DNA of 8,041 nt, from assembly GCA_021831005.1 (NCBI GenBank), contig JAKBNO010000041.1, positions 1 through 8,041 of the forward strand, written 5' to 3'. Shown piece after piece: positions 1-5,604 of the stretch (position 1 is the first letter of the stretch; every line of letters begins with the position of its first letter). Origin of the DNA: Thermoplasmata archaeon (GTDB lineage: Archaea > Thermoplasmatota > Thermoplasmata > Thermoplasmatales > GCA-001856825). The notes beneath the pieces were generated by a model. That model was not told the origin of the DNA. It saw only the letters and a list, made by a program, of their open reading frames with translations, and ran no database searches. Both the position numbers and the translations under genes were made by a program.

Positions 1-223
1 CAGATATCACAGTTTTCTTAGATTTCAGTATCTTGTCAACGGCAGCCCTCTCCGCCTCAACTGAAAATTCCTGACTCTTCTCCCCGATCAGATAATCAAA
101 CGCCTCTCCCCTTCCCTGAGAGATCAAACCGGATACCGTAACTATACCCTTTTCGTAAAAGCTCAAGAGCGTTTCCCTTTTCTTAAGGCTCTCATACCTT
201 GGATGGCTCTTAGGAACTTCCAA
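1..223 (-). CDS. 4-phosphopantoate--beta-alanine ligase (archaeal phosphopantothenate synthetase), N-terminal part, runs off the left edge
   Basis: My own reverse-strand translation gives 74 residues beginning (M/L)EVPKSHPRYESL, then GRGEAFDYLIGE at about residues 37-48, then an Ala/Glu-rich helix and KTVIS. These match the N-terminus of the COG1701/DUF137 family. In archaea that enzyme joins 4-phosphopantoate to beta-alanine using ATP, replacing bacterial PanC in cytosolic coenzyme A synthesis. The start is TTG at 223-221. An in-frame TAG at 235-233 leaves no earlier start, and no in-frame ATG exists nearby. The start overlaps the end of the upstream nuclease gene by 14 bases, so the two are probably translated from one mRNA with coupling. 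The family is usually about 250-260 residues, so roughly 70% lies outside the window and catalytic completeness cannot be judged. Family assignment is from recalled motif similarity. Confidence 0.85.
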   Translation of the reverse strand, partial: MEVPKSHPRYESLKKRETLLSFYEKGIVTVSGLISQGRGEAFDYLIGEKSQEFSVEAERAAVDKILKSKKTVIS

Positions 224-1526
224 TCTGTTCGCCTAACCCTTCGTCGAGTTTTTCCAGAAATTCTTCTTCCCTGTCGAGCGGTATCTCTCCGCCCGCGGCA
301 ATGTTGTGCCCGCCGCCATGACCTCCTACCTTGGACGCCGCTTCTCCCACTGCTTTTGAGAGGTCCAATCCATTCGCAACGAGTTCCCTCGAGGCCCGAC
401 TCGATATCTTAGTCCGCTTGTTCTTTGATAGGGTCACGACGGGTTTGGCGCCACTGACAAGGTATACCATCATCACACTAGCGGTGATCCCTGCTAGGAA
501 AGGATTCTCCACGTAAGCCATGTGGAAGTGCTTCATTTCCTTCCTTGACTCGTATGACTTCTTCACTTGTTCCAGTACCTCTTTCCTGAGTTTCACTGAA
601 AGAGCATCCATCTCCTCCTTGCCCTCCTCGTATCCCATATACCAGGATGCGGGGAGCCCCATCTTTCCGTTCCTTCCGGCCGCGTCAAAATATTCCGAGA
701 GCTGAATGCATGTCATTCCGAGTTCCTTGAAATTGAACATGTCTGATACAAGTGTTTCGTACCCTTCCCTCGCAGCATTTTGCTTGATCAGCTGCAGGGC
801 AAGGGAATCCACTATCTTTTCCTTTTCATCGGTCCTCAGGTTTGCGATGGGAGAATCGGGATCTATAGACATATTTTCAAGTAGGTACCTGGATCCTTCC
901 TGACTCCCACTGAGTCCATCAAAGTAGGGTTCTATTGAGAGGTAAATCGCCTCTGAAATTGTCTTCCCGGAAAGGTTCAGTTCTTTGGAGCTGGGGTATC
1001 TTACCTTCAGGTCTTCTACTATTTTCCCGTTTATTCCATTGAACCCGCCGATGTTCTGTTTGTCTCCTATGACACCTGCAAGGAAGACAGGAAAAAGGTC
1101 CTGATTTGATTGATCCACGGCTAAAGAAAGTATGAATGCAACCGTGCTTGAACACGCCTCCTTCGTCCCGTCATAACCAAACTTCCTGGGGTTGAGGTTT
1201 ATGATCCTGTTTCCAGTTCCATCGGATATCGAGTGATGATCTATCACCACGATCGCGCTTGAGCTCAAGTCTTCAGGTACTTCAGAGCCAAGATCACTTA
1301 AAATGAGTGGCCCGTTTCCATACTCCCTTATCACATCCAGCTCCATCGATCTCAGAAACGAAACGTGAAAATTCTTGTTGGCCCTCCGGAGCGTCTCCGC
1401 TATAATCAGGGCTGAAGAGACTCCGTCTGCGTCGTAATGGCTGAATACCCTGAAAAAATCTTCCTTATCAATTACTTTTCTGGCTTCCTCAAACTTCGAT
1501 GAATATGCTTCACTGAGGGAGATCAT
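210..1526 (-). CDS. recJ: DHH-family single-strand nuclease, archaeal RecJ/GAN (Cdc45-like) homologue
   Basis: A 438-residue cytosolic DHH/DHHA1 phosphoesterase. The N-terminal metal-binding motif is SHYDADG (residues 29-35, Asp32 and Asp34). A further Asp lies in SDLGS (77-81), and the DHH signature is at 96-98 (VVIDHHS). The C-terminal DHHA1 motif GGHGGGHNIAAGG spans 401-413. All catalytic signatures are present, so an active manganese-dependent exonuclease is expected. Archaeal relatives (GAN, RecJ1/RecJ2) degrade single-stranded DNA or RNA, and several bind GINS at the replication fork as counterparts of eukaryotic Cdc45. I chose ATG at 1526-1524 because it overlaps the rpsO stop as ATGA and begins MISLSEAY. 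A TTG at 1565 would add 13 residues but overlap rpsO by 43 bases. Which archaeal RecJ subtype this is cannot be settled here. Confidence 0.9.
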   Translation of the reverse strand: MISLSEAYSSKFEEARKVIDKEDFFRVFSHYDADGVSSALIIAETLRRANKNFHVSFLRSMELDVIREYGNGPLILSDLGSEVPEDLSSSAIVVIDHHSISDGTGNRIINLNPRKFGYDGTKEACSSTVAFILSLAVDQSNQDLFPVFLAGVIGDKQNIGGFNGINGKIVEDLKVRYPSSKELNLSGKTISEAIYLSIEPYFDGLSGSQEGSRYLLENMSIDPDSPIANLRTDEKEKIVDSLALQLIKQNAAREGYETLVSDMFNFKELGMTCIQLSEYFDAAGRNGKMGLPASWYMGYEEGKEEMDALSVKLRKEVLEQVKKSYESRKEMKHFHMAYVENPFLAGITASVMMVYLVSGAKPVVTLSKNKRTKISSRASRELVANGLDLSKAVGEAASKVGGHGGGHNIAAGGEIPLDREEEFLEKLDEGLGEQIGSS

Positions 1527-1978
1527 TTGAGAATTGATTCTGCAGTGGCCCTGGAATATTTCCAACCTGAAGGAAGCTTGCTCTTTCTCCTGTAATAGTC
1601 AGAAAGTCTCTTGATCTTTGCTTCCACGAGTTCAAGCCCTCTCCTGTTCTTGAGGTCCTTTGGATTGATACTCATGTGCTTGTTCAGGTTTATGGCCTTA
1701 TATATTAAGGCTGCGAGGTCTTCAGGCACCCGATCCTTGACTCCGCTTCCTTCAAGGATCTTCGAAATCCTCTCTCCCCTGATCTCCTTGACCTTAGGGA
1801 TGCCATACTGATCTCTCAGGACCATTCCGAGTTTGGATTTGGTCAAACCTTCCTTCTTCAGCTTGATGATTAGTTGATCCAGTTCTTCGTTGCCCATGGT
1901 AACCCATGCGGGCTTTCCCTCTCTTGCTGGACGTTTTGATCCCGCTCTTCCTCTTTTCCTAGTATGCATCCTTGCCAT
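1523..1978 (-). CDS. rpsO: Small ribosomal subunit protein S15 (archaeal uS15)
   Basis: A 151-residue protein starting MARMHTRKRGRAGSKRP, the typical basic N-terminus of archaeal/eukaryotic S15 (S13e). It has the N-terminal extension absent from bacterial S15. The C-terminal half has the conserved core: KHMSINPKDLKNRRGLELVE (about 100-119), IKRLSDYYRRK (122-132) and LPSGWKYS (135-142). It binds 16S rRNA in the central domain and is a primary assembly protein. Length is normal for archaea (about 150). ATG at 1978-1976 is preferred over ATG at 1999 because it begins with the family's MARMHT and has an AGGTG ribosome-binding sequence (1988-1984) five bases upstream. It is the first gene of an operon with the DHH nuclease and the CoA-pathway ligase. 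Its stop overlaps the nuclease start by 4 bases. Confidence 0.96.
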   Translation of the reverse strand: MARMHTRKRGRAGSKRPAREGKPAWVTMGNEELDQLIIKLKKEGLTKSKLGMVLRDQYGIPKVKEIRGERISKILEGSGVKDRVPEDLAALIYKAINLNKHMSINPKDLKNRRGLELVEAKIKRLSDYYRRKSKLPSGWKYSRATAESILK

Positions 1979-1997
1979 TATTGCACCTTTCCCGTCC

Positions 1998-2020
1998 ATT
2001 TAATTTTAATACTTAAGTTT
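1998..2020. promoter_or_regulatory. Shared divergent promoter region, rpsO operon (-) / reductase gene (+)
   Basis: The 54 bases between the divergent starts at 1978 (-) and 2033 (+) contain an AT-only block with a central palindrome ACTTAAGT (2011-2018). On the plus strand, tttaatac (2005-2012) is centred about 24 bases before GTG 2033, so that mRNA is probably leaderless. On the minus strand, candidate boxes TATTAAAATT or CTTAAGTA would start transcription between about 1979 and 1989, giving rpsO a leader of 0-11 bases. The boxes overlap, so RNA polymerase can probably serve only one direction at a time. This is inferred from archaeal TATA spacing and was not measured. Confidence 0.6.
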
Positions 2021-2032
2021 TGATAGGCTCGG

Positions 2033-3124
2033 GTGTACGATGTTCTCGTGATAGGCGCTGGACCTGCTGGATCCAACGTTTCCTATCAACTCTCCAGGAA
2101 GGGGTTCAGGGTGAGAATGGTCGATCTCAAGGAGAAGATCGGAATCCCCAACCACTGTTCAGGACTCGTGGACAAGAGGGTTGTCGATATCGTTGGAGAG
2201 GAGTTAGTCACTGATAGACCGTCCATTGCGGAAATATCAACCCCGCTTGGTTCCTTTTCCCTCAAGTCGGAAAGAATGAGGGTAATAGACAGAGTGCTTC
2301 TCGATCAAAAACTCGCCTCAATGGCCCAATCGGAAGGGACTGAATTGTCTCTGCTAACGTCTCTTACCGAATTCCACCAAAAAGAGGGCAGAGTAGTTTC
2401 AACTCTCAAGTCAAGAAAAGGTTTCGAGACCGTAGAGTCGAGATACATAATCGGAGCAGATGGACCGGCGAGTTCGGTCAGAAGGAATTTGGGGATAAAA
2501 TCACCGAAACTACTGAGTTCACTTCAGTTTGATCTGTCGAGGAAGTCGGACAGAGTAAAGATTAACCTAGACCGAAAGAAGACTCCGGATTTCTTTTCGT
2601 GGGAGATCCCCAACAAGAATGAAGTGGAGATCGGCGCCTCCGGATTGAACAGCGAACGAGTCGTAAGAAGTATGGCAGGAGGCTCCCAGATCCTGAGGAA
2701 AAGGGGAGGACTGGTTCCGATCGGTCCTACGGAACTGGGGAGGGGAAACGGGTACCTGATCGGAGATGCTGCGGGACTCAGCAAGGCAACCACAGGAGGT
2801 GGTCTCTATGCCGCTCTGAACTCCGGAAACTCACTCTCTAGTGCCATTGAAAATGGAAAAGATGTGCTGCTCGAATACCGGAGAAAGTGGAAGAATTTCT
2901 TTGGAGCAGAGGTAAGTAGAGATTTCAAGATAAGACGACTTCTGGACAGATATGAGAAATATTATTCGCTTTGGGTCCCGCTTGCAAGTTCAAGCATCTC
3001 TGGAATCAACAGGGTTGGAGACGTGGACTACCCATCCAAGACTATGCTGTACATGCTCTATTCACTGCCCTTGAGATTTCCATTGGCTCTCATGGAGTTT
3101 GTTTCGAAGCCCATCCCTTCGTAA
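2033..3124 (+). CDS. FAD-dependent oxidoreductase of the geranylgeranyl reductase family
   Basis: A 363-residue flavoprotein. The N-terminal Rossmann FAD site is DVLVIGAGPAGSN (residues 3-15), with acidic D31 ending the second strand. A conserved-type cysteine sits in HCSGL (Cys42 area). A middle FAD/substrate segment has IIGADGP (139-145). A degenerate version of the family's YxWxFP substrate motif appears as FFSWEIP (187-193, Trp190 kept). The C-terminal FAD phosphate site is YLIGDAAGLSKATTGGG (241-257). Family members such as digeranylgeranylglycerophospholipid reductase saturate isoprenoid chains of archaeal membrane lipids. This protein is shorter than the roughly 390-400 residues of the characterised enzymes, and its motifs are divergent, so it may be a paralogue with another isoprenoid or quinone-like substrate. 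The GTG start is followed at once by the family's MYDVLVIG pattern and lies about 24 bases from a TATA box. It stands alone, convergent with the next gene. Confidence 0.85.
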   Translation: MYDVLVIGAGPAGSNVSYQLSRKGFRVRMVDLKEKIGIPNHCSGLVDKRVVDIVGEELVTDRPSIAEISTPLGSFSLKSERMRVIDRVLLDQKLASMAQSEGTELSLLTSLTEFHQKEGRVVSTLKSRKGFETVESRYIIGADGPASSVRRNLGIKSPKLLSSLQFDLSRKSDRVKINLDRKKTPDFFSWEIPNKNEVEIGASGLNSERVVRSMAGGSQILRKRGGLVPIGPTELGRGNGYLIGDAAGLSKATTGGGLYAALNSGNSLSSAIENGKDVLLEYRRKWKNFFGAEVSRDFKIRRLLDRYEKYYSLWVPLASSSISGINRVGDVDYPSKTMLYMLYSLPLRFPLALMEFVSKPIPS

Positions 3125-3165
3125 ATGTGGCTACTGTGATATTCACCGGGATCGAGTTGAAACAT

Positions 3166-3609
3166 TCAGTCCTTTATTGTCTGGAAGACGAGGTGCGAAA
3201 ATGTGGTTTCGACTCCGGAGTAACCCCTTATCTTGTTAACAACCTTTTCACCCAGTTCCCTCAGATTTCTTGCCCTGACTTTTGCAATTATGTCAAACTC
3301 TCCCGCAATGATATGGACTTCCTCTACACCTCCAAGTTTTGAGATGGCTTGGGCCAGTTCTTCCTGGGTGGTGCTACCCTTCCTCTTGAACGAAATGAAA
3401 ACGTAAGCGAGTACGTCAAGTCCTAGCGATTCATAGTTCAGTTTCAGCGTGAATTTGCGAATGATCCCCGTCTTGACCAATCTTTCAATTCTCTGGGCTA
3501 CTGTTACTCTGTTCAGATTTAACCCATCCGCTATGTCCGTTATGCGGTCTCTCCCATTCTCAATCAGATGATTAACAATTTGAGTATCAATTTCATCAAA
3601 TTCTTTCAT
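3166..3609 (-). CDS. Lrp/AsnC-family transcriptional regulator
   Basis: A 147-residue DNA-binding regulator. The N-terminal winged helix-turn-helix covers about residues 5-55, with the recognition helix near NLNRVTVAQRIERLV (31-45). It is followed by the beta hinge KFTLKLNYESLGLDVLAYVFI and a C-terminal RAM effector/oligomerisation domain (about 65-140). The family's effector-loop motif reads IAGEFDIIAKVR (101-112, Gly103 and Asp106). Length is standard. ATG at 3609 gives the usual MKEFDEID start and lies about 24 bases from a TATA box (CTTATATT, minus strand), suggesting a leaderless mRNA. A TTG at 3621 would add four residues. The gene diverges from an asparagine synthetase gene. By analogy with E. 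coli AsnC, which lies next to and controls asnA, it is a good candidate for controlling that gene and itself. The ligand is unknown; asparagine is an inference from context. Confidence 0.93.
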   Translation of the reverse strand: MKEFDEIDTQIVNHLIENGRDRITDIADGLNLNRVTVAQRIERLVKTGIIRKFTLKLNYESLGLDVLAYVFISFKRKGSTTQEELAQAISKLGGVEEVHIIAGEFDIIAKVRARNLRELGEKVVNKIRGYSGVETTFSHLVFQTIKD

Positions 3610-3611
3610 AA

Positions 3612-3649
3612 TGTAGTACAATCAGCATAAATATAAGTGTTTCCGTACA
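3612..3649. promoter_or_regulatory. Candidate Lrp/AsnC operator elements around the divergent promoter
   Basis: The intergenic region between the divergent regulator and asparagine synthetase genes carries a perfect odd palindrome TGTAGTACA (3612-3620). A second GTACA copy sits at 3645-3649, 29 bases from the first GTACA at 3616, roughly three helical turns. The two copies flank the shared TATA element at 3628-3637. Lrp-family octamers commonly bind weak repeated sites in phase like this. The elements are short, so chance is a real alternative. Confidence 0.3.
3628..3637. promoter_or_regulatory. Shared TATA-like box for the Lrp/AsnC-type regulator (-) and asparagine synthetase (+)
   Basis: The sequence taaatataag reads as an archaeal TATA box in both directions. 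Leftwards it is centred about 24 bases from ATG 3609, fitting a leaderless regulator mRNA. Rightwards it predicts transcription from about 3658, giving asnA a leader of roughly 23 bases. No other equally AT-rich block exists in the gap, although ttaaagtaat (3671-3680) could drive a leaderless start at ATG 3705. Confidence 0.5.
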
Positions 3650-3680
3650 TATTGTGAACCAGGAATGAGCTTAAAGTAAT

Positions 3681-4631
3681 ATGAGTCGATCGGATCTTTC
3701 TGTCATGATCGAAGCGAGTCCCATAGACGATTTCTATGAGAGAGACAGGGAGATGATTTTTGTCGGTACTAAAGTGAATACGATAGTGAGGGGAAGAATG
3801 AAGAGATACCTTGACAGGAAAGGATTTCTGGAGATTAATCCAGTAATCATATCTCCGATTTCGGATCCGCTGAATCATCCAGTAGACGATCCAACCCTGA
3901 GCTATTACGGGCACAAATACAGACTGACCAAATCGATGATCTTCCACAAGCAACTAGCACTCGTGCACTTTGACAAGATCTATTCGTTTTCCCCCAACAT
4001 CAGGATTGAGCCCATCGAGAGGAAGAGTACGGGTAGGCATCTTGCAGAGTTCACTCAATTGGACCTTGAGGTAAAGGGTGTGACAAGAGAGTATGTGATG
4101 GACCTAGCGGAGGGAATGATCAACGACTCCATCGTGTACGTGAAACGATCGATTGAAACAGAAAAACTGAACCCCTACTTGAAAAAATATGAGAAACCGT
4201 TCAAGAAAGTCAGATATCAAGATGCTTTCAGGGAATTCGGCAAGAACTTTGAGGCAACAATGAGTGCTGATGCCAAGGAGCCCTTTTGGATCATCGACAT
4301 ACCGCTTCAGGAGAGAGAATTCTATGACAGGGAAAAAGACGACGAGGAGGGAGTACTGATGGACATGGATCTCATCTATCCTCACGGTTACGGGGAGGCA
4401 ATAAGCGGCGGGGAGAGGGAACATGAGTACGAACGGATCTTAACGCGCATTTCGAAGAAGGGACAGAGAGCCGAGGACTTCGCACTGCTCCTTAAGGCAG
4501 CCATGAAAGGTCTCCCTCCATCTGCAGGATTCGGAATTGGGATTGAAAGATTCGTCAGATTCCTTACCGGTTCGGAAGACATTTCAAGCGTGGTCTTGTT
4601 TCCAAAGAAGATCGGAGAATACGTTCTTTAA
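3681..4631 (+). CDS. asnA: Archaeal-type asparagine synthetase (class II aaRS-like, AsnRS-related)
   Basis: A 316-residue cytosolic enzyme consisting of a class II aminoacyl-tRNA-synthetase catalytic core with no N-terminal anticodon-binding OB domain. It closely resembles the asparagine synthetase of Pyrococcus abyssi (AS-AR/AsnRS2), which makes asparagine from aspartate, ATP and ammonia. Motif 1-like sequence ends at NPVIISP (53-59), followed by LTKSMIFHKQL (82-92). Motif 2 is SPNIRIE...GRHLAEFTQLDLE (104-130, Arg108). Then come KEPFWIIDIP (199-208), GYGEAISGGERE (236-247), and motif 3 GFGIGIERFVRF (283-294, Arg290). All three class II motifs look intact. ATG 3681 is taken as the start; ATG 3705 (M9) is an alternative, since homologues begin near the IDDFYERD segment. 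It diverges from an Lrp/AsnC-type gene, which may regulate it, and is followed by oligo-T tracts. Confidence 0.93.
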   Translation: MSRSDLSVMIEASPIDDFYERDREMIFVGTKVNTIVRGRMKRYLDRKGFLEINPVIISPISDPLNHPVDDPTLSYYGHKYRLTKSMIFHKQLALVHFDKIYSFSPNIRIEPIERKSTGRHLAEFTQLDLEVKGVTREYVMDLAEGMINDSIVYVKRSIETEKLNPYLKKYEKPFKKVRYQDAFREFGKNFEATMSADAKEPFWIIDIPLQEREFYDREKDDEEGVLMDMDLIYPHGYGEAISGGEREHEYERILTRISKKGQRAEDFALLLKAAMKGLPPSAGFGIGIERFVRFLTGSEDISSVVLFPKKIGEYVL

Positions 4632-4633
4632 AC

Positions 4634-4654
4634 TTTTTTTCTCATTATTTTTTT
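4634..4654 (+). terminator. Oligo-T terminator after asnA
   Basis: Two runs of seven T (4634-4640 and 4648-4654) follow directly after the asnA stop codon, separated by ctcatta. No hairpin is evident. Archaeal RNA polymerase terminates efficiently at clustered T tracts without a stem-loop, so this probably ends the asnA transcript and isolates the next gene. Confidence 0.7.
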
Positions 4655-4710
4655 CGCTTCGATCTGTCAATAGAAAACAGAACATTGGTCACTTCAAGTG
4701 CGGGTCAAAG

Positions 4711-4718
4711 TTTATTAC
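4711..4718 (+). promoter_or_regulatory. TATA-like box before the sequon-rich membrane protein gene
   Basis: The sequence tttattac is centred about 25 bases before GTG 4740, the same spacing as the boxes before the reductase and regulator genes. If used, it makes the downstream mRNA leaderless and argues against the earlier in-frame starts at 4698 (GTG) and 4734 (ATG), which would lie upstream of the transcription start. This is inferred from spacing only. Confidence 0.4.
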
Positions 4719-4739
4719 GCTAAATTTCTATTTATGCCG

Positions 4740-5246
4740 GTGAGTAGAGACCGCTACCCAGAACTACTTACGAGGATGGAAAACAGGGGGAATAGAGTAA
4801 AGATTGGAGTAACTATTGCATCTGGCGTTATAATAGTCATGCTGATGTTTGCAATTGCACATTACTATAACCTCCCAGAAAAAACAAATGTGACGGTCAA
4901 CCTGAGTGATATTACTGAGACCTTGATAAAGAAGAACACAACCATATTCATCAAGCCGAATAGTACCGCTGGCTTCCGTGAAACATTGAACTATAACTCT
5001 ACCCTGGATGGCAGGTTTAATTCTACAGGAGAAGTCACATTCTATGTTCTGAATCAAACGGAGTACCTTTCACAGAATTCGAGCGGTAGTCTTGCTTACA
5101 TTTATACCACAGGAACCACAACGAACCACAGCGTTCAAGTCACTCTTCAGTCGGGAACATATTATCTGGAATTCTACAATACAAACGATTCCAATCCGGA
5201 CACGGTGCAGCTGACCGAACCATTCACCATATCATTTTCTACCTAA
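4740..5246 (+). CDS. Hypothetical single-pass membrane protein with a sequon-dense outer domain
   Basis: I do not recognise a named family. Read from GTG 4740 (168 residues), the protein has a short charged inner segment (SRDRYPELLTRMENRGNRVK, about 2-21). One hydrophobic helix follows (about 22-42, IGVTIASGVIIVMLMFAIA), then a polar outer domain of about 125 residues. That domain holds ten N-X-S/T sequons (Asn 50, 54, 66, 74, 86, 94, 105, 113, 129 and 149). It alternates Thr/Ser-rich beta-strand-like stretches ending in SGTYYLEFYNTND and FTISF, suggesting a small beta-sandwich, perhaps like the GOLD or other cell-surface folds. The positive-inside rule puts the C-terminus outside, where archaeal AglB-type glycosylation could act. 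ATG 4734, GTG 4698 and ATG 4776 are alternative starts. It sits alone between T tracts and a gene-free stretch, so context gives no function. Confidence 0.75.
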   Translation: MSRDRYPELLTRMENRGNRVKIGVTIASGVIIVMLMFAIAHYYNLPEKTNVTVNLSDITETLIKKNTTIFIKPNSTAGFRETLNYNSTLDGRFNSTGEVTFYVLNQTEYLSQNSSGSLAYIYTTGTTTNHSVQVTLQSGTYYLEFYNTNDSNPDTVQLTEPFTISFST

Positions 5247-5510
5247 GCAAAACTCGAGCTATCATCAAAGTTACTGCGATTCAAGTCAGTTATTGGAAAG
5301 CGACTCGGGGGAACCAATCATTGCCTGCTAGCACCTAGTTGGCATACAGAGGATTGGATACGTTGAGGGAAGAGACACTAAGGTGTTGGCAAAGATTGTA
5401 ACTATTTTCCAGAATTATGTATGAAGTTGAACAATCGATTCATTTGGCCTACAGAATTGCAAGTAAATTTCTTCACAATTTGGCATGGAGGAGGGCTTAC
5501 AATTTGTGTT

Positions 5511-5538
5511 AACGAATTAGATGGGGATTCGTTTTTTT
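5511..5538 (+). terminator. Hairpin plus T-run terminator in the intergenic stretch
   Basis: AACGAAT (5511-5517) pairs perfectly with ATTCGTT (5527-5533) across a nine-base loop (tagatgggg). The right arm runs into seven consecutive T (5532-5538). This looks like an intrinsic terminator for rightward transcription. It lies 265 bases beyond the stop of the preceding gene, so it ends either a long 3' untranslated region or an unannotated small RNA. The stem is only moderately stable, but the T run alone could stop archaeal polymerase. Confidence 0.55.
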
Positions 5539-5558
5539 AGCATCACTCCTTTGTAAGA

Positions 5559-5569
5559 AAATATAATAA
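5559..5569 (+). promoter_or_regulatory. TATA box of the peptide transporter operon
   Basis: The sequence aaatataataa is the strongest TATA-like element in the intergenic region. Its spacing predicts transcription from about 5589-5590, giving the permease gene a leader of about 15 bases that carries the purine-rich ribosome-binding candidate ggagtgg (5591-5597). Confidence 0.6.
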
Positions 5570-5604
5570 GCTCTTTTCAATCTTCGGAATGGAGTGGAAA
5601 AAGG

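Larger units (their letters stand above)
5247..5604. other. Gene-free intergenic stretch of 358 bases
   Basis: No reading frame of useful length or familiar protein pattern was seen on either strand. The stretch contains a near-repeat acaatttg (5475-5482 and 5499-5506), a short stem-forming segment TGCC...GGCA around 5320-5345, a clear hairpin plus T run (5511-5538), and the promoter of the transporter operon (5559-5569). It could be a long 3' untranslated region of the membrane protein gene, hold a small RNA gene, or be the remnant of a lost gene. Nothing here decides between these. Confidence 0.5.

Noticed and set aside
1527..1565. TTG-initiated 13-residue extension of the DHH nuclease
   Set aside because: ATG 1526 gives the typical ATGA overlap with the rpsO stop, while the extension would overlap rpsO by 43 bases and reads like shadow sequence.
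1979..1999. Upstream ATG 1999 for rpsO, adding seven residues
   Set aside because: Family members start MARMHT, the ribosome-binding sequence is placed for ATG 1978, and the likely transcription start is at or downstream of 1989.
3125..3165. Terminator between the convergent reductase and regulator genes
   Set aside because: The 41-base gap has neither a T tract nor a convincing stem.
2971..3342. 123-codon plus-strand frame crossing the convergent ends of the reductase and regulator genes
   Set aside because: It overlaps two well-supported genes in other frames and its translation resembles shadow sequence of both.
3606..3953. 115-codon minus-strand frame covering the asnA 5' end and the intergenic region
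   Set aside because: It is antisense to conserved asnA sequence, runs through the divergent promoter, and shows no family resemblance.
4764..5057. 97-codon minus-strand frame opposite the sequon-rich membrane protein
   Set aside because: The plus-strand frame has a clear membrane helix, a sequon pattern and a TATA box; the opposite frame has none of these.
5320..5345. Possible hairpin around CTAGCACCTAG between TGCC and GGCA
   Set aside because: The pairing is short and interrupted and has no T tract, so it is not distinguishable from chance.
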